Source of the DNA: Cyrtodaria siliqua
Lineage: Eukaryota > Mollusca > Bivalvia > Adapedonta > Hiatellidae
Assembly (NCBI GenBank): GCA_037043455.1
Contig: JAWPHD010005564.1
Location: 62,001 to 126,000 of the forward strand
DNA: 64,000 nucleotides
Direction: 5' to 3'
Shown here: piece after piece, positions 1 through 9,565 of the stretch
How the letters are laid out: every line of letters starts with the position of its first letter
Position numbering within the stretch: position 1 is the stretch's first letter
Program-made: the position numbers and the translations under genes
Notes under the pieces: generated by a model
What the model saw: only the letters and a program-made list of their open reading frames with translations
What the model was told of the DNA's origin: nothing
The model's database searches: none

Positions 1-301
1 ACATGACTTCATTGCCACTTATTCTTATTGTCATTTTTTTCACAATTGTTCTACCCAAATTCTGAAATAGAGTAGCGTTGGCGTCTGTTCTGCTTTTAAG
101 TTCTATTTCAAAGGCAAGGCGAGCAGTACTTGGAACTATCACATCATTAGTACTTAGATTGGGAAATCTCACAAGCAGTTGCTGGTTTTGGTCTATTGTT
201 GATGGATTATTAGTTATTACTACACTTGTGCGGATGCCTTTGGCACCATGAGGTTCTCTTAGTTTTCTATGAGGGCTGAGTTTGTTTCCGTAAGCCGACA
301 T
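1..301 (-). CDS. Capsid-like protein, N-terminal 100 residues (runs off left edge)
   Basis: Reading leftwards from an ATG at 299-301, the frame stays open for 100 codons to the window edge, so only the N-terminus is seen. It starts MSAYGNKLSPHRKLREPHGA, followed by beta-rich sequence with short hydrophobic strands. It pairs head-to-head with the coiled-coil gene at 349 across 47 AT-rich bases. I recall closely similar predicted proteins recurring as intronless genes in cnidarian and mollusc genomes. Given the neighbours, a major capsid protein of a Polinton-like or adintovirus-like element is the most natural reading, but that role is inferred and nothing in this fragment proves it. It was missed by simple frame lists because it has no stop inside the window. 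Confidence 0.72.
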   Translation of the reverse strand, partial: MSAYGNKLSPHRKLREPHGAKGIRTSVVITNNPSTIDQNQQLLVRFPNLSTNDVIVPSTARLAFEIELKSRTDANATLFQNLGRTIVKKMTIRISGNEVM

Positions 302-348
302 TGTTTTTATTTTTTAAATATATTTTTTAAAATTAAATAAAATAAACA
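302..348. promoter_or_regulatory. Shared divergent promoter region
   Basis: Only 47 bases separate the start codons of the capsid-like gene (minus) and the coiled-coil gene (plus). They are almost entirely A and T and include a TATA-like AAATATATTTT. Both genes must be driven from this gap, so a compact bidirectional promoter is inferred. Confidence 0.5.
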
Positions 349-1728
349 ATGGCTGAGGGTGGATTTGAAACTCCTGCGTTCGATATTGAAACTATGACAG
401 AAGAAGACTTAGATAGAATACTTGAAGAAGAAGAAAACGAATTCATACAACCTGACTCAGAATTTCAGAGACAAATTGTAAATGAAAATAATCTTATTGA
501 TCAGCTTGAAGGAGAAGATAAAACAGAAGAACAGCTTACACAAAAAAAGTGGTTAGTAGATCAATTTTTTACTGAAGTTAATGCTGAGATCAGCGGAATT
601 GATTATAAAAATGATTTTAGAGTCGCTGAGGACGAAATCGGTAGAACAATGTTATATACAGTTGGGATGGATGATGTTCCACTTACTTATTATAAGGGAA
701 ATAACCCAAACGAATCAATCAAGTTTTATAAGCTGGACACTTTAGCTAGAAAATATGGTGTTGACTTCGTAAAAAATACTTTAAACATTTATGATTATTT
801 AGTCCCACGTGAAAGAAAGGCTCAGGGTAGGACAGAATTAGCATCCTTGGTAAAAACAAGAGATTCCTTCACAAACGAAGGAGAAAATATATCAATGCAA
901 ACTTTTTCAACAACTGAAGATGTACAAAATACAGTAGATGCTGTAAATACAATTGAGAGTAATTTGAGTAATATAATAGATGAAACTCATTCTAAAACTG
1001 CTGTTCAAACACAAACAGAAGGTCTAACAATGCGAGAGATACGAGGTTTAGGTAAGGTATTGCAAAGCTTTCGTGGAGAACTTACTAATAATCTTTCAAA
1101 GCTCACTGAGCTTGATAAAGATATAGCAAAAGAAAAACAAAAATTAGAACAAGTTAGCACCCCCGGGCAGGAGGATGAGTTTCAACAAGAGCGTCTACGT
1201 GACAGAATAAAAAATTTAGAAGATGAAAGAAGTGCGCGACTTGAAGCGGCGAGTGAAAACAAAGAAGCATTACGCAGTCAAATAAACAGGATAAAAGAAA
1301 CAATAAATAAGGTGTTAAAAGAAGACACAACATTGGGTGAGAGAATCAAAACCTTGTTTAGGGAGCAAGGTATTACTATTGTTAGTATTTTGACTGCCTT
1401 TGGTATGATTATTGGGGTATTAGTTGAGACCATTATTCCTACAACGGGAGGAGGGACTGCACCAACTCCAACTCCAAAGCCTGATCCATCAAGTGTAAAA
1501 GACTGGATAAAAAAACAACTATTTAATCTTGGTAAACTTCTTGCCAACCTAGCTGGTAAAGCTGCTGCAGCACTTCCAGGAGTTATTGGTGCAATAGTAT
1601 CATGGCTTTTATCTGCAACAGGTAATGTTATTAATTGGCTTGGTAACAATCTATGGGCTCTGCTTGTGTTTGTTTCCGGGTTGTTGTATGTGGCAGCCAA
1701 AGAGTGGTTTAGTAAATCTCGTAAATAA
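349..1728 (+). CDS. Virus-like coiled-coil protein with C-terminal membrane segments (459 aa)
   Basis: An intact, intronless frame of 459 residues. The N-terminal 75 residues are very acidic. Residues about 100-160 form a compact domain with a GRTMLYTVGMDDVPLTYY stretch and a LARKYGVDF stretch. Residues about 230-335 are charged and heptad-like (a likely coiled coil). A hydrophobic segment follows at 341-364, then a Pro/Thr-rich linker (TPTPKPDP), an Ala/Gly-rich hydrophobic stretch at about 400-425 and a last hydrophobic segment at 436-450, with a basic tail. It is probably a virion or host-membrane-associated protein. I do not recognise a named family, although I recall similar proteins beside the same neighbours in other invertebrate genomes. 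The start is the first ATG after the AT-only promoter gap. Confidence 0.8.
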   Translation: MAEGGFETPAFDIETMTEEDLDRILEEEENEFIQPDSEFQRQIVNENNLIDQLEGEDKTEEQLTQKKWLVDQFFTEVNAEISGIDYKNDFRVAEDEIGRTMLYTVGMDDVPLTYYKGNNPNESIKFYKLDTLARKYGVDFVKNTLNIYDYLVPRERKAQGRTELASLVKTRDSFTNEGENISMQTFSTTEDVQNTVDAVNTIESNLSNIIDETHSKTAVQTQTEGLTMREIRGLGKVLQSFRGELTNNLSKLTELDKDIAKEKQKLEQVSTPGQEDEFQQERLRDRIKNLEDERSARLEAASENKEALRSQINRIKETINKVLKEDTTLGERIKTLFREQGITIVSILTAFGMIIGVLVETIIPTTGGGTAPTPTPKPDPSSVKDWIKKQLFNLGKLLANLAGKAAAALPGVIGAIVSWLLSATGNVINWLGNNLWALLVFVSGLLYVAAKEWFSKSRK

Positions 1729-1806
1729 GTAATGCAGCAAGACCTATTACTATGGTACCAACAATTATAGTTGTTTTGTTATCTACATGTTCAATCGCTA
1801 TTTTTT

Positions 1807-2973
1807 TTATTTCTGGTGGGTTATGCTCCACAGTTTTATGTATTGTTGATTTATCGAAGTCCGGTAAAAATTTCTTTGTCGTGGGCCTTGAAAAGGTTGA
1901 ATATTTTTTGGTGGCACTGGTTTTACATTTACATCATTATTCAATCCTAATGCTTGTGCATCGGTTGCTATTACAATTTCATTATTGTAGTCTTGTATTA
2001 TTCCAATTTTTAATTCCATGTCGCTCGGAGACATGTACAATCCACTTCCATAAACAAAATTTACTTTACTTCTTGCATATTTTAGGGTGTTTTCATATCT
2101 TGAAATTTGACTGGGCAAGTCGATGGGGCTATTTATTGCGTCCTCTACATTTGCCAGAAATTGTTTTTGTGCATCAAATGCCGTTCCAGTTCCAAGTATA
2201 TCAGTTCTTGTTTGTGATTGTGAACCAAGAATTGCCCAGCAGTATGTTCTTATGCTGTCATTGATTCTTTCTACTCCAGCTCTTGTAAATCCCACAGAAC
2301 AATCTAGTATAAAAGTAGACCAACTATTATCAGCCTCAAATCCTTGCGCAATGTAATCAATATGATATGTTTTATCACTCTCATAGACTGTAAAACTCAT
2401 CGTTTTGTTGTCGTATGCAGTATTTACCAAAGGATGATAACCAATATTTGTCCAGTAATTATAAATTGTTCCTAGACCATTATTATAGCTTTGTTTCTGT
2501 CTCCAGTCTGAATATAAGTCAACGTTAAACTCCTTGCATATTCTCTCGTATGAGTTTCGGTTATATGTGTTATTAAAAGCATTCCAATTTGAGTCTTGCG
2601 GCAATGCTACACTTATCTCAAATAATATTCTTCTGACTTGGTAATAGACATGAAATCGAAATAACGAACCAACCAGAGTATCAGCTTTTAGATGATTGTT
2701 GAAATCAATACCACATCCAGTGGTCGCACACCAAATAGCAAAGTTTAACTGATTCTGCCAAAATAACATCCAATCTGTTCCCCAACGTTGGACTATAGCA
2801 TCTGATTTGACGTATGAAAGTTTGTATTTTTCAAAGCCATTTGGAAATGATGCTTTAAAGTCTTTACCGTCTGATGTAATGACTATGTTTTGATTTATTA
2901 TATCTATCACTTTCTTGCTGAAAGTATTTAAATAGTAAGCATCTGGGTTATATTTGAATTCTTCAGAAATCAT
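1807..2973 (-). CDS. Conserved virus-like protein of unknown function (388 aa)
   Basis: An intact 388-residue frame on the opposite strand to its flanking genes, ending in TAA at 1807-1809. It has no signal peptide or clear membrane segment. Aromatic and polar blocks look strongly conserved: FWQNQLNFAIWCATTGCG (residues 71-88), FRFHVYYQVRRIL (105-117), GFTRAGVERINDSIRTY (228-244), GTGTAFDAQKQF (261-272) and GLYMSPSDM (311-319). The density of Trp, Cys, His, Arg and Asp is that of a folded, possibly structural or enzymatic domain. No known catalytic motif is evident. I recall the same block pattern in uncharacterised intronless genes of cnidarians and molluscs next to the capsid-like gene above. 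The start codon lies 40 bases from the divergent gene at 3014. Confidence 0.8.
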   Translation of the reverse strand: MISEEFKYNPDAYYLNTFSKKVIDIINQNIVITSDGKDFKASFPNGFEKYKLSYVKSDAIVQRWGTDWMLFWQNQLNFAIWCATTGCGIDFNNHLKADTLVGSLFRFHVYYQVRRILFEISVALPQDSNWNAFNNTYNRNSYERICKEFNVDLYSDWRQKQSYNNGLGTIYNYWTNIGYHPLVNTAYDNKTMSFTVYESDKTYHIDYIAQGFEADNSWSTFILDCSVGFTRAGVERINDSIRTYCWAILGSQSQTRTDILGTGTAFDAQKQFLANVEDAINSPIDLPSQISRYENTLKYARSKVNFVYGSGLYMSPSDMELKIGIIQDYNNEIVIATDAQALGLNNDVNVKPVPPKNIQPFQGPRQRNFYRTSINQQYIKLWSITHQK

Positions 2974-3013
2974 TTTTATTTGTGTTTTTATATATATATA
3001 TTAAAAAAAAATA
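2974..3013. promoter_or_regulatory. Second divergent promoter region, with a TATA run
   Basis: Forty bases between the starts of the 388-aa gene (minus) and the 214-aa gene (plus). They contain a TATATATATATA run at about 2990-3001 and an A-run just before the plus-strand ATG. Like 302-348, it is nearly free of G and C and must serve both directions. Confidence 0.5.
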
Positions 3014-3658
3014 ATGTTTCATACAATTTCAAACATAGACAACTCTATTAATTTACAACAGTATATCGATAATAGAGATGGAACTAAGCGCGTTGGATTA
3101 AAAAGTTTTACATACACTATCGGTTGGTTTAATATTATTCACGAAACCGCAAAGACAAGAAACCCAGACAAAATAGAACATTTTCCAAGTGGACTCTATA
3201 ACATTCCATACTTAGCAAAAAAGTTTAAAAATCTAAATGAAAATATTACCCTGGACAGTATTGAGCAAATTGTTGGAGCCATTATAGATACGTCAATAGA
3301 GACACGAATGTCAAGCGGTCTTTCAAAAATGCTGGGATTCAAGGATAGAAAATGGTTGACAGGTACTACTTTAGGAGATTACCCAATGGATTTAGCTCCT
3401 TATAAACAGCTATATGTTCATCTGAAACAAGTTAATACAAGTAGTAATTATTTCAATGGTGCACCAAGCACTATTATAGGTGTTGTACCTGTGGTAAATA
3501 AGCAGTATGGAGATATTGTATATACAAGTTTTTATCCTGAATATCACTGTCTTATGAATGGTGCAATTACTGAATTGAAAATAGAAGTTAGAGATGAGTA
3601 TGGCAACAAAATAGATAATCAAGGTTTGCCTATGAGTTGTGTTTTAGAAATTATTTAA
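3014..3658 (+). CDS. Capsid/penton-like virion protein (214 aa)
   Basis: An intact 214-residue frame without membrane segments. The middle carries SSGLSKMLGF and a beta-rich stretch. The C-terminal third ends in alternating strands with ITELKIEVRDEYGNKIDNQG followed by a final hydrophobic strand. In my experience this ending, a strand then a D-E-x-G turn then I-D/N then a last strand, is typical of the last part of jelly-roll capsid proteins in Polinton-like elements and their relatives, with a penton or minor capsid protein as the best guess. It is the first of three genes running the same way (3014, 3691, 4210), separated by only 32 and 21 bases. The jelly-roll reading is an inference from pattern; a structure prediction would decide it. 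Confidence 0.75.
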   Translation: MFHTISNIDNSINLQQYIDNRDGTKRVGLKSFTYTIGWFNIIHETAKTRNPDKIEHFPSGLYNIPYLAKKFKNLNENITLDSIEQIVGAIIDTSIETRMSSGLSKMLGFKDRKWLTGTTLGDYPMDLAPYKQLYVHLKQVNTSSNYFNGAPSTIIGVVPVVNKQYGDIVYTSFYPEYHCLMNGAITELKIEVRDEYGNKIDNQGLPMSCVLEII

Positions 3659-3690
3659 AAAATATATTTTTATAAAAAATAAAAAAAACA

Positions 3691-4188
3691 ATGAATATAT
3701 TTGGACCACCAAGCACTAAAAAAACAGAAGACTTAGAGGCTTTGATAAATAATGTTCAAGATTTATATAGACGAATTGTGCCTTTTGTTAGCCAGTTTAA
3801 TCATTTGAGAGATAGAGTTGATAATTTTAAATATGGGATTATAACAATATTTGCGGAAGCTAAGGGTCCACTTGTGTTAAATAGAATACTCTCATTTGGT
3901 AACGGTGGAGCAGAATCAAATGTGGGGCATGTAATGACACGCCGTGGACGGATTATGGGAATAGGTTTAGCAAGTGACCGATTAGTTGGTGACGTAACTG
4001 TAATAGTTTCTGTCAATGGTGTTGAACAACCAAATTATGGTATAACGCTTCACATCATTCCACGCAATCATGATAACTTTGATAAACCTTTAGAGATTGG
4101 TGCTGGTTCTGTTGTTAACTTTGTATGCAAGGTTGCCAACGCTACAGCTGTAAATACGGTGGCATCATTATTAATTGAATTAATTTAA
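3691..4188 (+). CDS. Fibre-like virion protein: coiled stalk plus beta domain (165 aa)
   Basis: An intact 165-residue frame. Residues about 11-50 form an amphipathic helix (LEALINNVQDLYRRIVPFVS and on), suitable for a trimeric stalk. From about 60 the protein is beta-rich and glycine-containing, with GHVMTRRGRIMGIGL (79-93), alternating hydrophobic strands around VTVIVSVNG (102-110) and GAGSVVNFVCKV (138-149). A short helix followed by a small beta domain is the plan of many viral and phage fibre or receptor-binding tips, so a fibre or spike role is suggested; this is an inference from architecture only. It lies 32 bases after the penton-like gene, with an A-rich leader ending AAAAAAACAATG. 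Confidence 0.72.
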   Translation: MNIFGPPSTKKTEDLEALINNVQDLYRRIVPFVSQFNHLRDRVDNFKYGIITIFAEAKGPLVLNRILSFGNGGAESNVGHVMTRRGRIMGIGLASDRLVGDVTVIVSVNGVEQPNYGITLHIIPRNHDNFDKPLEIGAGSVVNFVCKVANATAVNTVASLLIELI

Positions 4189-4209
4189 TTTTTTATTTAT
4201 TAATAAAAA

Positions 4210-4803
4210 ATGCCGAAGCAACCGACAGCACCAAGTTTACATCCTGATTTGTCAGTGGAAAATTCAGTGGAAAACGGACAAAATTATAGATTACAAAAGA
4301 TTTCAGAGATTGAAAAAAAGTTAATTACAGAACGAGATATACGTCAGTCTCTTTATAAAAAATATAAACGTGGTATTAATATTACAGATGGAATTGACAC
4401 TACCTTGATATCAGCAGGTGTTATTATGGCTGGGATTGGATTTGTTATTCCAGTTTTATTACCTTTAGAAATAGCAGCAATAGTATGTGGAGCTACAGGT
4501 GTTTGTATTAATTTTATCAGACGCAAGCTTAATGCAAAAGCTCAAAAACATCATGAAATAAAAACTTTGGCAGAGTCTAAGTTAAATAGTATAAAGCAGT
4601 TAATATCAAAAGCGTTGAGTGATGCACAAATATCTGATCAAGAGTTTAAGATGATTTTAGATGAGTTAGATAAATATTATAGTTTAAAAGAAGACACCAA
4701 ACAAAAAAAGGCTGAAATAAGTGAAGCTCAAAAAAAAGAACTAGTAGAGCAGGGAAGAAAGGAAGCAATGGCAACATTACAAAAAAGTCTAAAAAGTGTG
4801 TAA
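4210..4803 (+). CDS. Small two-pass membrane protein with flanking helices (197 aa)
   Basis: An intact 197-residue frame starting 21 bases after the previous stop. A charged helical N-terminal part (residues 28-55) leads into two hydrophobic segments (about 64-83 and 85-103) joined by a short turn. After these comes a basic IRRKLNAK and then a helical tail with SKLNSIKQLISKALSDAQISDQEF at about 123-146. The layout resembles SLATT-like or other helix-TM-TM-helix proteins. I recall this tail motif in many uncharacterised intronless genes of cnidarians and molluscs. A role in virion assembly or host-membrane modification is possible but unproven. It ends the rightward gene run. Confidence 0.75.
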   Translation: MPKQPTAPSLHPDLSVENSVENGQNYRLQKISEIEKKLITERDIRQSLYKKYKRGINITDGIDTTLISAGVIMAGIGFVIPVLLPLEIAAIVCGATGVCINFIRRKLNAKAQKHHEIKTLAESKLNSIKQLISKALSDAQISDQEFKMILDELDKYYSLKEDTKQKKAEISEAQKKELVEQGRKEAMATLQKSLKSV

Positions 4804-4941
4804 TAAATTGTTTTGGTAATGTGTATGAGTACGATCCACCACCTTTGTATTCAAGGTCAGAAAATTGTTGATTTGAATGTAATTTTAATAACAAATCAAC
4901 AAATTTGTTTTGTATTAAAGAAACATTTTATAATTTTGATA

Positions 4942-5131
4942 ATTTATAAAAAAAAAAATAAACTTGCAATCTTCACTACCCCCATTTTGAAAAAGTTTTA
5001 ATAAATCAAGTAAAATCACCATTTCATGATGATTTATTTAAAAAAAAATAAACTTGCAATCTTCACTACCCCTATTTTAAAAAAGTTTTAATAAATCAAG
5101 TAAAATCACCATTTCATGGTGATTTATTATA
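4942..5131 (+). repeat. Two-copy 90-bp direct repeat with hairpins at the end of the virus-like block
   Basis: Two nearly identical units with a 90-base period (the shared AACTTGCAATCTTCACTACC starts at 4961 and 5051). Each carries an A-run with an AATAAA-type sequence and ends in an inverted repeat. The second hairpin is perfect: AAATCACCAT at 5103-5112, loop TTC, ATGGTGATTT at 5116-5125. The first (5013-5035) has one mismatch. It sits just after the last gene, so it may be a 3' processing signal, a replication structure or part of a terminal repeat. Confidence 0.6.
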
Positions 5132-5211
5132 TATGTGTTTATTTTGAGGTCGTACTGCTGCAATTCGAGGTAAAAAAAAAATTACAACAGAAACCCCAAT
5201 TTACATATATA

Positions 5212-8200
5212 TGACGGGTCACCTAGCTGCTTTATAGTGGTTACTGAAAGTCCACAGAAAAGTCACCTAGTTGCATTGTAGTGCTTACTTAATAGTCAGC
5301 AGACGGGTCACCTAGCTGCTTTATAGTGGTTACTGAATAGTCCACAGACGGGTCACCTAGTTGCATTATAGTGGTTACTCAATAGTCAGCAGACGGGTCA
5401 CCTAGTTGATTATAGTGAATAGTGAAAGGCTAGCAGACGGGTGACCTAGTTGATTATAGTGGTTTCTGCATGGTCAGCAGACAGGTCACCCAGCTGCTTT
5501 ATAGTGGTTAATGAATAGTCAGCAGACGAATCATCTAATTGCTTTATAATGGTTAATGAATAGTCGGCAGACGGGTCACCTGTTGCTTATAGTGGTTACT
5601 GAATAGTCAGCAGACGGGTCACCTAGTTGCTTTATAGTGGTTACTAAATAGTCAGCAGACGGGTCACCTAGTTGCATTATAGCGGTTCCTGAATAGTCAG
5701 CAGACGGGTCACCTAGTTGCATTATAGTGGTTTCTGAATAGTCCACAGACGGGTCACCTAGTTGCATTATAGTGGTTACTGAATAGTCAGCAGACGGGTC
5801 ACCTAGCTGCTTTATAGTGGTTAATGAATAGTCAGCAGACGAATCATCTAAATGCTTTATAATGGTTAATGAATAGTCGGCAGACGGGTCACCTGTTGCT
5901 TTATAGTGGTTACTGAATAGTCAGCCGACGGGTCACCTAGTTGCTTTATAGTGGTTACTGAATAGTTAGCAGACGGGTCACATAGTTGCTTTATAGTGGT
6001 TACTGAATAGTCAGCAGACGGGTCACATAGTTGTTTTATAGTGGTTACTGAATAGTCAGCAGACGGGTCACCTAGTTGATTTATAGTGGTTAATGAATAG
6101 TCAGCAGACGGGTCACATAGTTGCTTTATAGTGGTTACTGAATAGTCAGCAGACGGGTCACCTATTTGCATTATAGCGGTTCCTGAATAGTCAGCAGACG
6201 GGTCACCTAGATGCATTATAGTGGTTTCTGAATAGTCCAAAGACGGGTCACCTAGTTGCATTATAGTGGTTACTGAATAGTCAGCAGACGGGTCACCTAG
6301 CTGCTTTATAGTGGTTACTGAATAGTCCACAGACGGGTCACCTAGTTGCATTATAGTGGTTACTGAATAGTCAGCAGACGGGTCACCTCGTTGATTATAG
6401 TGGTTTCTGCATGGTCAGCAGACAGGTCACCTAGCTGCTTTATAGTGGTTAGTGAATGGTCAAAAGACGGGTCACAAGTTTCTTTATAGTGGTTACTGAA
6501 TAGTCCACAGACGGGTCACCTAGTTGATTACAGTGATTAGTGAATGGCTAGCAGACGGGTCACCTAGTTGCATTATATTGGTTACTGAATGGTCAGCAGA
6601 TTGGTCACATAGTCGATTAACGTGGTAAGTGTATTGTTAGAAGACGGGTCACCTAGTTGCTTTATAGTGGTTACTGAATAGACAGCAGACGAGTCATCTG
6701 GTTGCATTATAGTGGTTACTGAATAATCAGCAGACAGGTCACCTAGTTGATTATAGTGGTTACTGAATTATCAGCAGACGGATCACCTAGCTGCATTGTA
6801 GTGGTTACTGAATAGTCAGCAGACGGGTCACCTAGCTGCTTAATAGTAGTTACTGAATAGTCCACAGACGGGTCACCTAGTTGCATTATAGTGGTTACTG
6901 AATAGTCAGCAGACGGGTCACCTAGCTGCTTTATAGTGGTTACTGAATAGTCCACAGACGGGTCACCTAGTTGCATTATAGTGGTTACTGAATAGTCAGC
7001 TGACGGGTCACCTAGTTGATTATAGTGGTTTCTGCATGGTCAGCAGACAGGTCACCTAGCTGCTTTATAGTGGTTAGTGAATGGTCAAAAGACGGGTCAC
7101 AAGTTTCTTTATAGTGGTTACTGAATAGTCCACAGACGGGTCACCTAGTTGATTACAGTGATTAGTGAATGGCTAGCAGACGGGTCACCTAGTTGCATTA
7201 TATTGGTTACTGAATGGTCAGCAGATTGGTCACATAGTCGATTAACGTGGTAAGTGTATTGTCAGAAGACGGGTCACCTAGTTGCTTTATAGTGGTTACT
7301 GAATAGACAGCAGACGAGTCATCTAGTTGCATTATAGTGGTTATTGAATAATCAGCAGACGAGTCACTTAGTTGCATTATAGTGGTAACTTAATAATCAG
7401 CAGACAGGTCACCTAGTTGCATTATAGTGGTTACTGAATAACCAGCAGACGGTTCACCTAGCTGAATTATAGTGGTTACTGAATAATCAGCAGACAGGTC
7501 ACCTAGTTGATTATAGTTGTTACTGAATAATAAGCAGACGGGTCACCTAGTTAATTATAGTGGTTTCTGAATTATCAGCAGACGTCCCCTAGTTGCTTTA
7601 TAGTGGTTACTGAATAGTCACCAGACGAGTCACCTGGTTGCATTATAGTGGTTACTGAATAATCAGCAGACAGGTCACCTAGTTGAATATAGTGGTAACT
7701 GAATTATCAGCAGACGGATCACCTAGCTGCATTATAGTGGTTACTGAATAATCAGCAGATGGATCATCTAGTTGCATTATAGTGAATACTGAATAATCAG
7801 CAGACAGGTCACCTAGTTGATTATAGTGGTTACTGAATAATCAGCAGACAGGTCACCTAGTTAATTATAGTGGTTACTGAATAATCAGCGGACAGGTCAC
7901 CTAGTTGATTATAGTGGTTACTGAATAATCAGCAGACAGGTCACTTAGTTGATTATAGTGGTTTCTGAATTATCAGTAGACGGGTCACCTAGTTGATTAT
8001 AGTGGTTACTGAATAGTCTGCAGACGGGTCACCTAGTTGATTATAATGGTTTCTGAATGGTCAGCAGACGGGTCACCTAGTTGATTATAGTGGTTACTGA
8101 ATAGTCAGCAGACGGGTCACCTAGTTGATTATAGTGGTTTCTGAATGGTCAGCAGACGGGTCACCTAGTTGATTATAGTGGTTTCTGAATAGTCAGAAGA

Positions 8201-8850
8201 CGGGTCAACTAGTTGATTATAGTGGTTTCTGAATGGTCAGCAGACGGGTCACCTAGTTATTTTATAATAGTTACTGAATAATCAGCAGACAGGTCACCTA
8301 GTTGATTATAGTAGTTTCTGAATGGTCAGTAGACGAATCACCCAGTTGATTATAGTGATTTCTGAATGGTCAGCAGACAAATCACCTAGTTGATTTTAGT
8401 AGTTTCTGAATGGTCAGCAGACGGGTCACCTAGTTGATTATAGTGGTTTCTGAATGGTAAGCAGACGGGTCACCTAGTTGATTTTAGTAGTTCCTGAATG
8501 GTCGGCAGACGGGTCTCCTAGTTGATTATAGTAGTTTCTGAATGGTCAGTAGACGAATCACCCAGTTGATTATAGTGATTTCTGAATGGTCAGCAAACAA
8601 ATCACCTAGTTGATTTTAGTAGTTTCTGAATGGTCAGCAGACGGGTCACCTAGTTGATTATAGTGGTTTCTGAATGGTAAGCAGACGGGTCACCTAGTTG
8701 ATTTTAGTAGTTCCTGAATGGTCGGCAGACGGGTCTCCTAGTTGATTTTAGTAGTTTCTGAATGGTCGGCAGACGGTCACCTAGTTGATTTTAGTAGTTA
8801 CTGAATGGTCAGCAGACGGATCACCTAATTGCTTGATACTGATTTCTGAA
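5212..8850 (-). repeat. Minisatellite, about 80 units of 44/45 bp
   Basis: A tandem array of a unit like GACGGGTCACCTAGTTGCAT followed by TATAGTGGTTACTGAATAGT and CAGCA. Units with TTGCATT or CTGCTTT are 45 bp and dominate the left two thirds; units with TTGATT are 44 bp and dominate from about 7.8 kb on. Larger blocks are themselves repeated: 313 bp apart near 5521/5834, 625 bp apart near 6404/7029, and 220 bp apart near 8311/8531. Because 45 is a multiple of three, runs of 45-bp units leave minus-strand frames encoding a 15-residue repeat (QLGDPSADYSVTTIK). These are a by-product of period, not genes. Confidence 0.95.
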
Positions 8851-9565
8851 GATGTATGTAACGCTTCAGAATATTGTTCCTATTCATGACGTATATTCAG
8901 GTAATAGTTACTGTAATAATGTAAAATCAGTAGTCTCTGTTTGAGCAATGATTCTTGACTTTGGTCTAACACCCATACCAACTATTGCAACAAAAAGTAA
9001 TATATAGGCAATTGCAATGCAAATGATGTATTTGCCTGCTCGGAAAAATGCAATGCACGTATCAGCAAACAAGATGTAATCATTATAAAAAGACAATATG
9101 AATATAAGCGTAGTATATTTAATGCCACTATCAAATATTTAAAACTATGAATAGGACAATATGCATACTGATCATGCTGATACATGGAATTCTTTTTATC
9201 CATAAAATATACATGGAATTTTATCCACAGAAATGCAGCGTCCAATATATATGCCACGTTCTAAAGCTACAAGATAACACCATATATCTAGGAATGACAT
9301 TCCGTCAATTATTTCTGGAAAGAACCAAAGTGATCTTAGATCACCAAGGAAGATCGGATCATTTAGACAGCAAACAGCATGCTGGACTTCCTGCGACTTA
9401 ATGTGAAGTTCAAAATGGATGAGACAAAGACGACGAACGCCTATATCAGTGTGGTTAGGTCTAACTATGTCTGTGCTCATGTATGGAGTCCCTACAACAA
9501 AGATTACATACGGAAAGCGGAAATGGTTAAACAACTCACGAATATACATTGTAAAAAGTTTGTGC
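8851..9565. other. Unassigned stretch between the minisatellite and the LINE
   Basis: No convincing gene. A 62-codon minus-strand frame (8908-9096) has one hydrophobic segment (YIICIAIAYILLFVAIVGM) that could be a membrane helix, but there are no splice or conservation signs that I can read. Short frames on both strands at 9147-9663 contradict each other and look random. The LINE coding sequence to the right breaks off abruptly near 9566. Confidence 0.4.

Noticed and set aside
1278..1700. 140-codon minus-strand frame
   Set aside because: Antisense shadow of the 459-aa gene.
1752..2264. 170-codon plus-strand frame
   Set aside because: Lies wholly antisense to the well-supported 388-aa gene.
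5576..6976. Minus-strand frames of 63-161 codons with a 15-residue repeat, as if a repeat protein gene
   Set aside because: They come from a 45-bp satellite; 44-bp units and stops break the frame throughout, and nothing outside the array continues it.
5212..8850. CRISPR-like array
   Set aside because: Units are directly adjacent with no unique spacers; this is a eukaryotic minisatellite.
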